DNA of 64,000 nt from Amyelois transitella (GCF_032362555.1 NC_083523.1:2021501-2085500), one strand, 5' to 3'. Counted from the first letter of the stretch, positions 50,033 to 62,838 are shown. Program-made: numbers and translations. The notes: generated by a model not told the origin, from the sequence alone.

Positions 50033-50077
50033 TTACTGAAATATAAAAATATAAATATAAAATATAAACAGGACAAA

Positions 50078-50160
50078 TTATAGTGATTGAGTTAGCCTCG
50101 AAGTAAGTTCGAGACTTGTGTTACGAGATACTAACTCAACGATACTATATACTTAAAATG
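50078..50160 (-). mobile_element. SINE family D, body fragment
   Basis: GAGTTAGCCTCGAAGTAAGT and TAACTCAACGATACTATAT in reverse; the tRNA-like head is absent. Confidence 0.7.
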
Positions 50161-50448
50161 CCTAATTGTCATATATGTATGTTGCCTTTAGGTAAGCTAA
50201 TTGGAAGATTTTGGTACTCATAAAGTTATGAAGATCACGACCTTTGGTTACGTAGATAACAGCGAAGTAGACATAATTTTTAAATATTTTAAATGCGGAA
50301 AAATTAGCCGACTAATTAATTAAACAAATTGTTTGATTAAAAGTTAGGTATGTATTAGAAATATTCCGCTGTAAAGGGAAAATGGTTATTGGTATTAATT
50401 CAGCCTGTACGTTCTTCTTTAGATCTCATCTTACTAATTTATAATGAA

Positions 50449-50648
50449 CTAGCTGTGCCCGCGATTCGTCCGCGTGGAAGCGAAGAACGACGAACGAAAA
50501 GAATAAAAAGTAACCTTTATGTTATTCTGGGTTTTCAGCTACCTACATAACAAATTTCATCGTAATCGGTTCAGTAGTTTTTCCGTGAAAGAGTAACAAA
50601 CATCCATACTGAGATCATCAAACTTTCGCATTTATAATATTAGTAGGA
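50449..50648 (-). mobile_element. Lep1-like Helitron
   Basis: CTAG at 50449-50452 (reverse end) next to CTGTGCCCGCGATTCGTCCG; 5' end CCTACTAATATTATAAATGC at 50648. It combines a subfamily 2 terminus with a subfamily 1 body. Confidence 0.8.
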
Positions 50649-50767
50649 TAGACAATAAAAAATTTTTAGAATACCCAGGTATTCATTTTCACCAGTAAAT
50701 TATATTATGCGAATCGGTTGTTTTGAAAAAAGCATTTGATAATATTCACGAAAAAAACTCAAAATTC

Positions 50768-50876
50768 TCTGTCATAATCTGAATCTCAGTCCCATCATTC
50801 AATCACCTTGTGGCCTTCAAGTCTTGTCGACCAATTGGCTCTCTCTACTAGATAAGGGATAAAGACGTGAATGTAT
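50768..50876 (+). mobile_element. SINE-like family A, tail fragment
   Basis: TCTGAATCTCAGTCCCATCA to GATAAGGGATAAAGACGTGA, diverged. Confidence 0.5.
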
Positions 50877-52195
50877 GTGACCACGTGTGGCATAATAAAC
50901 CAAAATGCATGTACAGTGTACCACATATAACACGCGTGGTGACAGCTTCAGGTCGCCATTCTAACTTGAACTGATTAAATATACGGTGCAGAATTCGGGG
51001 TGGGAACGCATTGTATGTGTGTTTACCTTTATTTTTATTTCGTAAATTCCACAGGGTTACAAATAGGTTAAGAGGGGCTATAATTTGCCATACAAAAATA
51101 ATTCTGAAAACGAATATATAATGCCCGGTATACCCAAAGCAGATTTTAAGAGAATACAGTTTTAGAAAGATATCAGAATTGTAACATGCTGAGAAGATTA
51201 TGTGATTTAATTGAAAAAAAAAATAGTACGCATGCACAATCTGTGCAACAACAGATGACTGTGATATGATTTTAATACTTACTTCGACAATTGAACGCAA
51301 CACGCTAAAAATAGAACACTAACAAAATGCTTACCAAAAACGACGCGTTCAAATATGTTAAACACGCTCGTATGTTTTCAATGGCAATTCACAAGAAGGA
51401 GTAGACCTATCTAAAATTGTCGTAACTAGATTTTTTGAATGCAATAAAATAAATTTTACTATGTAATGAAAATTTTATATCCCCTTGTTAACAGATGTAG
51501 TAATTGTAGGATATTTTATATCGTTCCTTGGTTGATACAGATATTAACTTTCTACACTTGTTCGAATCTAATCGTAAAAAATTTGACATTTTTATTTGGG
51601 AAAGGCGTGCTTTGTTTTTATGTCTCCCATCAGATGCAAGCAGTGATGTTGTAAAGAATCACATAATAAAGAAGAAAACATTCTTCGGTCTTATCATATA
51701 TATCTCTTTAATCTCATCTTTAACTATAGGTATTTGTTTCATATTTATTTTGATATAACTTTGCAATCTAATCTCTAAGAAAAAAAGGTCTGTCCCGCCT
51801 ATTCCGCATTAATATTGATGATCTAATCTACTCTCTATCTACAGAAATAATTATAGACCGCTAATTACACCGCAGAACTAATTAAGTGCTAGTTAAATTT
51901 GTAACGCCCAAAATCGTAACACTGCGAAAAATCGGTTGCCAACCGAAAGATCGGCAAAAACCGTAGACTTCAACAGGAATAGATATATCGAAATGTAAAT
52001 GATTAGAGATCGGTTTTTTGACCATCATTCTTTTGATGTAAGTCCCTGTTGCATCCTAACCACTTCGGAAAGCGGCCTGGGATTCTGCTGTAATAATTAT
52101 TTTCGAACTGGTAAGACAGATATATAAGTATTTATATTTTTATTATAATTTAACAAACAACATTTAATTTACCTATGCAAGTATAATGGCATTAG
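50877..52195. other. AT-rich stretch, no gene recognised
   Basis: A 151-codon minus ORF (51303-50848) and a 76-codon plus ORF (51528-51758), the latter with a hydrophobic C-terminal stretch (LIIYISLISSLTIGICFIF), have no recognised family. The rest is non-coding. Confidence 0.3.
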
Positions 52196-52437
52196 GGGTC
52201 GAGGTCGTAAAAAGAGAAGATGGGAGGATGACCTGAAAATGACTCTAGGTCCCCTCTGGACAAGAGTGGCAGCAGACAGAAAGCATAGGAAAGAGTTGGA
52301 GGAGGCCTTTGCCATAAGGCACACTGAACTAAGAGACCTTTTGTAGTTAAATGAAGATTTTAGTTTTAATTACCTTATTTTAATTTTGTAAAATGTCTAT
52401 AGTTCGGAATTAAAGGCTTTATTATTATTATATGCAA
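52196..52437 (+). pseudogene. non-LTR retrotransposon ORF2 C-terminus with (ATT)n tail
   Basis: Encodes RGRGRKKRRWEDDLKMTLGP, then VAADRKHRKELEEAFAIRHT before a stop near 52346. The motif R-G-R-x-x-x-R-W-x-D-D-L ending in a W/H-rich block is the usual last segment of arthropod endonuclease-reverse transcriptases. A short 3' UTR ends GGCTTTATTATTATTATA. It is a different family from B. Confidence 0.7.
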
Positions 52438-53321
52438 GTATAATATTTAGTGTGTTTTTATTTATAGAAAGAAAGAAATCTTTACAACACACACACAGAA
52501 GTTACAATAGAGCTAATATATAATAAATAACGGTTGCAGATATTTTTCACGAAATCTTATAGATAAAATAAATAAATAACGTGCAATATTTTGCGAACTG
52601 CCTTTACAAATTTACTCCTCACCTTTAATTGTTATTGTGATCAGGTCCAACCTATTTGGAAATCTGTGCAAAAACTAAAACCGCACCGAGCCGGTCGAGG
52701 TTGCTCCGATTCCAATGACGCAAAAACTGTGAACGGTATTGTAATGACTTTTTAGAAATCTTCATTCATTATCGTTCATTAGTTTCAGAACTTTTGTGAA
52801 TTCGTTCTTAATTATTCGGATTTTTATTGATTTTGTGTTGGCATAGTTTTCTCTAACTCTCTCATTACACTCTCTCATCATGCGCCCTCCACTGCTTTGC
52901 TCCTGGGCCCGGGGTTCCCCTTTCAACTTTTCTGTTTACTTCGTGAAGGTCCCAGATTGATCATCATCGAAGATCTTAAGTCATTTAAGTATGATTGGAT
53001 TACAGGAATCATACAATACATCACCACACCATTTTTTTTGCATTTGTGATATTGAACTGATTAATCCAGTAAAACAAAATAACGTTTTTTTAACTGATGC
53101 TTCAAAAGATGATTGAAATTGTAAATGTATGTACAGTTAGCAATACGAGTTACATTCACTTGAGTAACCGTTTCTAACTATCTAGTTACGATAACCAGAA
53201 ACAGTGTGAGTACGAACATTAATTATAATATATGAAAACTTTGACTGTAAATTTAATGTAAGTATATTTTTGAAATTGTAATTAGTATTTATCCCAAGTC
53301 CACATACATGCCTCCTTGTTT
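52438..53321. other. AT-rich spacer
   Basis: Nothing recognised; one CCGCACCGAGCCGGTCG patch near 52681. Confidence 0.4.
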
Positions 53322-53460
53322 TAGGCGATGGGCTATCAACCTGTTACTATTTGAATTTAATATCCATTATTAAACCTTGCAGCTGAACGTGGCTTTTCGG
53401 TCTGTTCAAGACAATCGTCTGTCTACTCTGTACTTGATTATATTATTTATGTATGTAATA
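53322..53460 (+). mobile_element. SINE-like family A, 3' half, diverged
   Basis: TTAGGCGATGGGCTATCAAC through AGCTGAACGTGGCTTTTCGG; the CCCCGCAAGGGATAT block is largely lost. Confidence 0.6.
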
Positions 53461-55577
53461 TTTATAAGTTATAAAATTGTGTGAATATTTAAAAATATAT
53501 GCCATTGATATAAAAATATGTATCTATTCATTGGACAAATAAAAACATAACATTAGACAAAGTACTAGTGACTTTTTATATAAAATTAAACTAAATATGA
53601 ACATTGTCTTTAGAAAGATTTGGAACAGGCGGAATGACGAACTGTCACTTTTCATAGATAAACAAATTTAGTACTCTCCTCACCTTTGGTGACCTTATTA
53701 CAACACAGATTATAAATTACGCCGGGCTCTTTTACTCGTAAGTTGTTTTTTTCTTACACGTGTTTTGCATTTAATCACAAGTTTCTTTTATATCTATTTT
53801 TATTTATAGTTCAATATTTGTTCTTTATAATTAGAGAAGAATCTCATTGTATTGGTAATTAAGTAATATCTTTAATATATTTGATTTATGTTAATATTTA
53901 AAACACATCTAAGTCTGCAATTTAAGACCGCACAAAATGGCATTACCTTTTACTATGTCAGAATGCGGTTTAAAAACTTTTGTTTAATAAATCAAGTTAT
54001 ACCTAGTATATCTAAACAAATAGGTATTTATGCCTAAAACCAACAATGGATTTAACTATTGAGAGTTCACAGACACCAAGTCGTTAACGTCAATATGTTA
54101 TAAGTAAGATTAGTTTTATTAATGCCTAATACCAGTTCAAATTGATGATATCAGAAGCTCTGCAGAATATCCATTAGTTAATATTAATAACGGACGAGGT
54201 CAAAATTAAGGTTTACTTGTTTGTTATTACAAATTAATATTTTGTAGGTTTATTTATTTTATTATTATGTACAGAAGCTGATACCAATCTGTCTGTTAGA
54301 AGAAATTTCTTGAGAAATAAGTAATGCCCTTGTATTAAGTTTTCTTTAGTTCAAGAACTTTCTGTTCTTTTTCCTTTTTTAATTATTTATCATTTATGTT
54401 CGTATGAGCGAGATAGTGTATTTCGTCTTTTTCTCTCCAACAACGGATATAAACCAGACGGCATGCCAAAATTCAAGATGCTAGTTGTCAATAATAGAAT
54501 ACACCTGTGAAGTGTATTGAACTGCTTTAGAATAAATGGATACCTACCTACATCTTTTTTTGAATCTTTCCTTTTTATAGACAGCCGGCAGACGTATTTT
54601 TTATTTTGGTAAATCACCTTTTAAGACTAAGGTCAAGTTGTAGTTTATCACGCGTGTAACGACGTTTTGTTTTTGCATGTTGACTGATGACTTGAAAACA
54701 TGTACTTCAAAAATTAATATATTTTCTTAGAAAACAGTAAAAAATTGTGAAACTCATTTAATATTACTATCACTTAAATAAATTTTATTTTAAAAGATAA
54801 CAAGTTAATGAGGCAAAAAAAAACAAAAGGTACGTATTTAGGTCACCCAATTGATGCTTAAATTATGTTTGATCTTTATCTTAATCAGTTTCATTTAAAA
54901 GACTCACTTATTAATTTTTAAGAAACATAATTAGTTCACAATACTGCAAAAACATTTAAAAACTATAAAAATTAACAACTTCTCGCCATTCGATTCAAAT
55001 TAATTTCAATGTCCGCCATTTTTAATTTTACACAAATTGTTTGGTCGTACGGAATACCGATTATGACATTTCAAAAAAAGGGTCGGTCGCGAGTGTTGTT
55101 TTAAAAAACCGGATTTTACCGATTTTTCGGAAACGCCGTATTTAATCGACGGATGTATGAGTATAAAGCCTAATGTGATTTTGGAAGCCATTATTCTGAC
55201 TAGTCATTTCAACATTTCTACCGTTATCGTATTTGATTACCGAATAATTGTATGATTTCGCGTTTTTATTATGAAACAGGTCAGATTATCGGGGTTTTTG
55301 TAGTTTTATTAATGTAAATTAAATGTTATTGGTTTGTAAGTATATATAGATCTGCTGTTTAAGCTCAAACAATTGAAATTGAAACTCGAGTCGTTTTTTT
55401 TATTTTTTGTCTGTTTAAACGAGTTTCAGGCGCAAAATGCATAATAAAATAAAGTACGAGTATTCTGAAAAAAAAAGTAATTATGACATCCAATTTTAAA
55501 ATGATTTTTTTTAACAAAAAGTCGTATTAAGATTGTTTACAATGTCAGTACCTTAAGACATGGACCTTATGTAAATT
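53461..55577. other. longest repeat-poor stretch of the right half
   Basis: About 2.1 kb of AT-rich DNA without recognised repeats, splice-bounded ORFs or RNA genes. An intron of a flanking gene is the simplest reading. Confidence 0.4.
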
Positions 55578-55712
55578 ATGTACATACATACATACAATCA
55601 CGTTTATATCCCTTAAGGGGTAGGCAGAGCCAACAGTCTTGAAAAAACTTATAGATCACGTTCAGCTGTTTGTCTTAATGATAGAATCCAATTAGTCTAT
55701 CGCTTAAAAGAA
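55578..55712 (-). mobile_element. SINE-like family A, tail half
   Basis: ACATACATACAATCACGTTT to GATCACGTTCAGCTGTTTGT. Confidence 0.7.
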
Positions 55713-56281
55713 GAAAATTAATTATCTACTTAATTATTTCATTGACTGATTGCAGAACTTATTTTACAAAGAAGCTATTGAGAACTGGTCTAATAGTATT
55801 TTTTTATCGGATTCACTTTCTAGGTCTCTCGGTCATTCACTAGGTTATAGGCCCATTTACACTGGTTACTCATAGAATTGATGTATACAACCAGTTTTAA
55901 TTGAACTGTAAAGATATCTGTTTATTCGTTACTACCTAGATTGTTATATTGAATGTTTTTTTGCTTTACATAGTAGCAAAGTACTGGCAGTTAAAATTAC
56001 TGATGTAATTGTTATTTGAATGGATATGTTTGGGTGAACGACTTTTGCGCGACTGAATGAAAGGAAGTGTAATGTTTTGAGCGTTATCGATGTCTTAAGA
56101 GGCGACTAAGGGAATAACGCTTTAAGCTTAGTGCATAAGTTATAGTTAAATCTACTTTTACTGTACTGTTAACATGGTCACGAAGGTCATACGGGTCATT
56201 TTACGCGCTGGGCTTCGCTCGTCGGTCAACTTAGTGTGAGTTTATTCGTTACAAACAAACACATACATTATTTTTTACAGA

Positions 56282-56437
56282 ATAAAGGGCGACTAAGGGA
56301 TATGATAAAAAACTAAGTATTCTACTTTTAGGTTATGGGCTAGAAATCTGTCGCTATTTCATGTGGTCTTTCAGTCTTTACGAGACTGCTGGCTCTGTCT
56401 ACCTCGTAGGGAATAAAGACATGATTATATGTATCTG
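56282..56437 (+). mobile_element. SINE-like family A, head missing, deleted
   Basis: AAAGGGCGACTAAGGGATAT to GACTGCTGGCTCTGTCTACC. A shorter scrap (GGCGACTAAGGGAATAACGC) lies at 56101. Confidence 0.65.
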
Positions 56438-56746
56438 TGTAGTTTAAAATCATTAAGTAGTTCCATAAAACCTTACTTTTTTTCCAAACATTTGAATAAA
56501 AGATGACCTCACCGAATTTCTATTGCGACGTCAAATCTTATCTTACTTTTAAATAAATAAAAATGTTACGCCGTCTGTTTACTGACTACTGGGCCTACAT
56601 TATGTTATCTGTACCAAAGATTTTCCATAGATATTGACCGATATCCGTATAAGCCAATGGTTCCTAAACTTTTCGGCGAAATTTTTTTTTTTTTTTTACA
56701 GGAACAATAAACAGTTACGTGATAAAATATACTAATGTGAATAATT

Positions 56747-56982
56747 TACATACATAAATAAATCACGCCTCTTTCCCGGAGACGTAGACAGATACTACAT
56801 CTTTCCACTTGCCACGATCTCTGCATACTTCTTTCGCTTCATCCACATTCATAACTCTCTTCGGTTTCGGTTACTCTTGACCTGAAATATTGAAAGTTTA
56901 TTATAGATTTAGCTAAAATACATACATACATATCGTCATGTCTTTATCCCTTGCGGGGTATGCAGTGCCAACAGTCTTGTTA
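56747..56982 (-). mobile_element. LINE tail B followed by a SINE A tail, both reverse
   Basis: B occupies 56747-56884 (CACGCCTCTTTCCCGGAGAC to TTTCGGTTACTCTTGACCTG). The A tail occupies 56923-56982 (CATGTCTTTATCCCTTGCGG). Confidence 0.7.
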
Positions 56983-57289
56983 AGTTGGAATATTAATAAG
57001 ATGCATAGAATTGTACCTTATTTTCATGAACTTTGTAATGTTGTCTCCACTTTAAGAATAACTGGTGCCGATTATTATAGGAAGTCTCTTGCTGTTTAAT
57101 TGATTATATATATTTGGTCCATGATTTCTTTACATACTTATTAATGGTAATTCCTGTCTCTCTTTTAGGTCTGAAGTTAAAAAGTTGTAAGAAAAATAAT
57201 GTAATTAATGAAAATCTGTTTATTTTAAGTCTTGGATGATTATCTATATGATGGTGATTATATATGTATATTATTATGATTATCAACGA

Positions 57290-57403
57290 AGCGAAACGAA
57301 CGAAAGCGACGGAAGTATGCAGAGATGGTGGCAAGTGGAAAGATGTAGTCTCTGCCTACCCCTCCGGGAAAGAGGCGTGATTTTATGTATGTATGTATGT
57401 ATG
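57290..57403 (+). mobile_element. LINE tail, family B
   Basis: GGAAGTATGCAGAGATGGTG to GGCGTGATTTTATGTATGTA with four TATG units. Confidence 0.75.
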
Positions 57404-57439
57404 ATTATCTTTATATAATTGTTCTTCCTTTCGGCTATA

Positions 57440-57660
57440 GTCCGGGTTACATTATCACCACTCTGGAGAGGACCTCGAGGTAGTCCTTGACAATGGATCC
57501 TGGATTGGGTGAGTCAGGTTTTTACACTAAGCGACTGCCAACTTACGTCCGCAACCTTTGCAGGGGAACCTTAAGTCATATTACATATTGAGTTAGTATC
57601 TCATAAACAAGTCTCGAACTTATTTTGAGATTAACTCAATCTGTATAAATTGTCCCGTAT
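57440..57660. mobile_element. SINE E fragment (reverse) joined to SINE D body (forward)
   Basis: E: 57455-57590, containing CACTCTGGAGAGGACCTCGA and CCTTTGCAGGGGAACCTTAA. D: 57583-57660, TTGAGTTAGTATCTCATAAA and TCTGTATAAATTGTCCCGTA. Confidence 0.55.
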
Positions 57661-58152
57661 AAGGAATGGTAAGGTATAAGGAAGTATAATAAAGGAAGAA
57701 GACTTATATATAGATAATCATCCAAGACCAAAAATAAACAGATTTTCAATAATTACATTATTTTTCATACAAGTTTTTAACTTCAGATTAATAAATATAT
57801 AAATTAATTTATACACATTATTTTAATTTAATTCCTATTCATTACACGACGACCACCGTAAAATTTTACCAAATATTACTTCAAAAGATAGTGATGTCTC
57901 ATCGTAAAAGTACTAACTTTAAAACATTAATATTGTGTTTAAACATTTTACATGTCCATTTTTATTGTACACGATCACAATTAATTTAACTAAGCAGATT
58001 AAACCAAGTTTACACATGTCGAAACCCTAAACTGCCGTCCTCGGATGGAGAACGTTTTAGAAGATTTGCATAAATAATGAGCATGTCAATTGACCATTTA
58101 AATGTTTTACTTTTTGGACGTCTTCGTGGGTGTTCTATCGTTTAAGAACTTC
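57661..58152. other. AT-rich spacer
   Basis: Nothing recognised. Confidence 0.4.
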
Positions 58153-58345
58153 TGTTGCCTGCTACTTCGTTCGCCGTTAAAGTTCACTGAAAATCTTTGA
58201 TTCCCTTCTCTCCAGTTTTAGGCAATTATAATTAGCCTATGTTTTTCTGGGTCTGGGTAAACACTATCAGTGTACCAAATTTCATAAAAATCGGTTCAGT
58301 GGTTTGGGCGTGAAGCGTGACAGACAGACATAGTTACAGAAGTAG
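58153..58345 (-). mobile_element. diverged Helitron-like element
   Basis: Reverse blocks TTGCCTGCTACTTCGTTCGC, CCTATGTTTTTCTGGGTCTG and CAAATTTCATAAAAATCGGT match the Lep1-like layout, but the termini are lost. Confidence 0.5.
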
Positions 58346-58492
58346 GGATAATAAAGATTAGATTTTGAACTATTCGTGGCTCCTCGTGAAAGTTTTAAAA
58401 CTGGCAATACTAATTATAACTTTGCGTAGTGTTAATTTGTATCGTCATCGTAAGCTTGATATCTTTGTCGCTTGTGTCGTACCTAAGAATTA

Positions 58493-58905
58493 TGACGGCC
58501 TCTGTGGCGCAGCGGTTGTACGCTTGTCTGTGACGCCGGAGGTTCCGTGTTCGAATCCCGGCCAGGGCATGATGAGAAAAGAACTTTTTCTGATTGGCCT
58601 GGGTCTTGGATGTTGGATGGATGTTGGATTGTTGGATGGATGTTTGTTACTCTTTCACGCAAAAACTACTGAACCGATTACCATGAAATTTGGTATGTAG
58701 GTAGCTGAAGACCCAGAATAACACATAGGCTACTTTTTATCCCAGAGTTCCCGCGGGATTGATAGGGTTTCCATGCGGACGAAGTCGCGGGCGGCCTCTA
58801 GTTATAAAATATAGTATCGTTGAGTTAGTATCTCGTAACACAAGTTTCGAACTTACTTCGAGGCTAACTCAATCTGTGTAATTTGTCCCGTATATATTTA
58901 TTTAT
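58493..58905 (+). mobile_element. SINE family D, split by a Helitron
   Basis: The head (58493-58631) has GACGGCCTCTGTGGCGCAGC and the B box GTTCGAATCCC, then the AAAGAACTTTTTCTGATTGG region up to GTCTTGGATG. The body resumes at 58802 (TTATAAAATATAGTATCGTT) and ends in a TATTTATTTATA-rich tail. The insert is the Helitron at 58632-58801. Confidence 0.85.
58632..58801 (+). mobile_element. Lep1-like Helitron inside SINE D, 5'-truncated
   Basis: Starts within GGATGGATGTTTGTTACTCT and ends GTCGCGGGCGGCCTCTAG. The 5' TACTAATATTATAAA part is missing. Confidence 0.8.
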
Positions 58906-58979
58906 TTATATTTATATAAGGAGAAAGACAAGGGTACCAATATTTCCTTGATCCGGGATTGAGAAACACAAAGTGATTA

Positions 58980-59080
58980 TACAATGTAGTATCGTTGAGT
59001 AAGTATCTCTTAACACAAGTTTCGAACTTACTTCGAAGCTGACTCAATCTGTGTAATTTGTTCCATATATACTCGTATTC
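58980..59080 (+). mobile_element. SINE family D, body fragment
   Basis: GTAGTATCGTTGAGTAAGTA and CTTACTTCGAAGCTGACTCA; a second body within 80 bp of the previous copy, perhaps a local duplication. Confidence 0.7.
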
Positions 59081-60221
59081 ATTTATTTTATCTAGAACTC
59101 CATATGTCTGACTTGTCACGTATACAATTATTTATTTAAAGCTCTTATGTATTCCCATCAAATGTGTGGTTCCGGCCTACTGAACGGTATTTTCATGGAT
59201 TGTAAAATGTATTGCAATAAACATCTACAAGTATTTGTTGTAGGCTGAAACAGAACAAATTTACCCAATTCTAATACAGCGAGCGTTGTGGTATCCAGTG
59301 TCATTTGCTCTGTTATGAAGTTAGTAACATCAGAGTTTTATATGCGCTTCCTTATTGTAGACGTTTATGGTCCATTTGTTTGTTTGATCATGACTTTTAG
59401 GATTGATATCAAACGACATAATGCACCATATCGGGAGACTTATATTGTTGGGAGTTTGAGAAGAATGATTGATTTATAGTTATTTTGCAAGGATAAGAAT
59501 TAAATACAATTAAAATAAAAAATTGATTTATTTAAACTCTATTGTACAAAATACAAATGTTTAGTACAATTGGCGGATTTAATGCTAGAAGCATTGTCTA
59601 ACAGTCAACCATTGGGTCTGACAGAGAACTTGATGTGGGGTCAATAAAACTAGTGGTACAAAATGGTATCTAATCATTTGTATCTAGCGTACGATTTTTA
59701 AATAGCATGATTTGAAAATAAATAAGTCATACAAAAATCTTTGGCGTAACGTTTTTTGGGTATTTCTAGCATGACGTCATTTTTGGCTATAAATGCCCCA
59801 AGAAATCCTTAGACCTATTTAATACGCATTTCAATTGAGATTTTTTTTCGTGTTACGATGTTTTTCTCAATTACATCTTGGTCTAAATTGCGAGCCACAA
59901 CTTCAGTATCTGTGCAATAAAAATTTTTACGACACCAATTCAGATTGTGTCCAACAGTCGGCTTCTACAACAGTCCAATTGTGACAGACGGACAGACAGA
60001 AACAAATAGAGCAAAGCGTAGAGCAATGTGACCATAAACAACAATTACACCATTCAATAAAGTGACAAGTGGCAATTGACGAAAGTTTGGTACAACTTTT
60101 AATGTTATAAGTTACGCAGACGTTTATAATTATTTTAGTGGTGTCACTATAATTTTAGAAGATGTAATTGTTATTGAAGATTTGAATATTAATATGACTC
60201 AGCTTATGAAGAATTATAAAC
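59081..60221. other. AT-rich stretch, nothing recognised
   Basis: No repeat, gene or RNA signature found. Confidence 0.4.
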
Positions 60222-60316
60222 ATACATATGTACATACATAAAATCACGCCTCTTTCCCGGAGGGATAGCCAGAGACTACATCTTTCCACTTGCCACGATC
60301 TCTGCATACTTCCTTC
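60222..60316 (-). mobile_element. LINE tail, family B
   Basis: CATACATAAAATCACGCCTC to GATCTCTGCATACTTCCTTC. Confidence 0.75.
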
Positions 60317-61024
60317 CTTAGAATTATATACCCGAACTTTATAAATAAGTTTATAACAGTGTCTTGAAACAAAACTTTAAATCTCTTTTGGGATTTAATA
60401 CATAATACTTTAATTTTACTATATGGATATGATAAATATCATTAAGTAGATCCTGTTATTTAGCCTCTTGATGAATTTACTATTATGAGCCATCTTACAT
60501 TTTACTTACCTTTGGCCATTTAGAATTCTCTATATGAACTAACTAACATAGAAGAAGAGACTATGTTGCAAGGATCGTAGAAGTTGTTAACCCATAATAG
60601 TGTAAACCTCTGAAATTTGAAACGGAAGTCATTATGTGTAAATATATGTATAAAAATTAAAATTAAGTAATATGTACAAAAGTTATAGTATAGCACACCA
60701 CATCTCTATTTTGATTATCAAAATATTCATAAATAAATTTTAATGATATCTTATATCGCGATTTGGTTTATTGACCTAATCACCCACCGGCAATTCAATT
60801 CCGGTTTCTATCAAACACATCAAAAATTTTTGGAACTCATATCGATTTCATGTCACATATTTATCTAACCAATGTGCCGTGTTGACAGCGTGGAATTCGA
60901 ATTCACACTTTTGCTATTTTATTAGTTTTATAGGTACAACGGTCTTTATGACAATACTATTTTTTGCTTCGAGTAAGTTTGGTAGCGAAGAAAACATAGT
61001 GTGTGCCAGTGTGTTGCTTCTCTT
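60317..61024. other. AT-rich spacer
   Basis: Nothing recognised. Confidence 0.4.
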
Positions 61025-61170
61025 CCCGTATCGATCGTAAGAGTCAATCAAGGGCAAGGCAAAGAAACTTAGGATTTTTATCTTAGGCGATGAACATACA
61101 GCTGAACATGCCCTTCTATTTCCGAGACTTACTTCTTCCTACTCCTTAAAGGATAAGACAAGTCATATGT
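61025..61170 (+). mobile_element. SINE-like family A, strongly diverged
   Basis: GTAAGAGTCAATCAAGGGCA, TTTTATCTTAGGCGATGAAC and ATACAGCTGAACATGCCCTT align in order with the family body. Confidence 0.45.
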
Positions 61171-61431
61171 TTCAAATTTAACATCAAGATCCAAATGACA
61201 TTTGCGTTCATTGAAGACTGCTAGATCTAGTACTAGATTTAGCGGATGGCTATTGATGTTGCGCACGCGCAAATATCGTTGCTAATTTCGTCCCGTACAG
61301 ACGGAGTTATGCATTGTCCGATGTCACTACCGCCTCTGATTTTGGAACTAACGAACGCATGGTTATTTTAATACGCAACCTGTTTTTGAGAATTTAGATT
61401 TGCTGTTTGCAGACCTTGACACTTACACACA

Positions 61432-61616
61432 TAAAACCAAGCCTGTATCTCGCAGGGGTAGGCAGAGACTACATCTTTCTACTTGCCACGGTCTCTGCAC
61501 ACTTCTTTCGGTTCATACACATTATAACTATCTCTATGCAAGCTCGGCGGTTTCGGGTACTCTTGACCTGACATTATGTTAAGACTTCCCTAATTTTGAT
61601 CAAGATAAGTTCGTCT
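61432..61616 (-). mobile_element. LINE tail, family B, long copy
   Basis: From TATCTCGCAGGGGTAGGCAG through GCAAGCTCGGCGGTTTCGGG to CCCTAATTTTGATCAAGATA; the TATG tail is replaced by ACACATAAAACC. Confidence 0.7.
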
Positions 61617-62182
61617 AGGTCTTTCCAATCACATTCTCCTTGTATATTTGCTTAGTTAACCTGCTTTCATTCATCCACACGACCAAATCATCTCATCATA
61701 CTCTTGTCACATCACATTCCCTTATTTTTGGGTGAATTCGAGATTTCGACCACAGCTTTTGTTGGTGAAAATTTGTCATCCTTTTATACCTAATCCTAAA
61801 TTAGGTATAATTGTACGTAAATTATGGCGGCCTACATTATTGTTCAATGCTTTTAAATCTGTTTTCGTGATATAGTGTAGCAAATACCAAACAAATCCAG
61901 TATTACCAATTACCAAGTCGGTCGTAAACCTGAAATTGCAGGAGATTTGGGCCACAAATTCTTAGTAGGGTTAACAACCCTACGAATTACAAATTGTAGC
62001 TCTGAATAATTAAATATCCGTTCAGCAGTTATGAGTTTTTTATCATCATATTTCTAATTAAACTGTTTTATTACTCCGTTATCAAATTTCTAAATAAGTA
62101 AGTTTGACCCCGAACGGTTTTGTAACATAACGGACGAATTGGACAAATTTAAAGGGTCTAGAGGAGTCAACGACACCACCAG
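61617..62182. other. spacer, nothing recognised
   Basis: Short palindrome-like TACCTAATCCTAAATTAGGTA near 61788; otherwise featureless. Confidence 0.4.
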
Positions 62183-62515
62183 TCTATATCCCTTGCGGGG
62201 TAGACAGAGCCAACAGTCTAAAAAAGACTGAAAGTCCCCGTTCAGCTGTTTGGCTTGATGATAGAATTGAGATTCAAATAGTTACAGGTTGCTAGCCCAT
62301 CGCCTAAAAGAAGAATCCCAAGTTTATAAGCCAATCCCTTATTCGCCTTTTACGACATCCATGGGAAAGAGATGGAGTAGTCCTATCCTTTTTTCTGTTG
62401 GTGCCGGGAACCACACAGCACCAATAGTGGGAAAAATTAAATATTCGAATAATGTCAACACACAAAAAGAAGAATACAGAATGATTCTCTCTAATGATTG
62501 TTTTGAATAGAATAA
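62183..62515 (-). mobile_element. SINE-like family A with the same 5' extension as at 33100
   Basis: A occupies 62183-62424; the extension (GTGGGAAAAATTAAATATTC to GATTGTTTTGAATAGA) runs to about 62510 without the family C insert present at 33166. Confidence 0.75.
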
Positions 62516-62571
62516 TTGATTCTTGTTGTTGTCTTACTAAAAGAGAATTTACCTAAACTCCCTCTTATTTA

Positions 62572-62838
62572 GTGCCGTGTGGTTCCCGGCACCAATACAA
62601 AAAAGAATGGAACCACTCCGTCTCTTTCCCATGGATGTCGTAAAAGGCGACTAAGGGATAGGCTTACAAACTTGGGATTCTTTTTTAAGCGATGGGCTTG
62701 CAACCTGTCACTATTTGAATCTCAATTCTATCATTAAGCCAAATAGCTGAACGAGGCCATTCAGTCTTTTCAAGACTGGTGGCACTGTCTACCCCGCAAG
62801 GGATACAGACGTGACCATATGTATGTATGTATGTATGT
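62572..62838 (+). mobile_element. SINE-like family A, full length
   Basis: A well-preserved forward copy from GTGCCGTGTGGTTCCCGGCA to GGGATACAGACGTGACCATA with four TATG units; a good reference for the family. Confidence 0.85.

Noticed and set aside
50848-51303. A 151-codon minus-strand ORF.
   Set aside because: Hydrophobic, low-complexity composition typical of AT-rich non-coding DNA; its end runs into a SINE fragment.
51528-51758. A 76-codon ORF with a C-terminal membrane-like helix.
   Set aside because: No family recognised; hydrophobic runs arise readily from T-rich DNA. Kept only as a note in the spacer entry.
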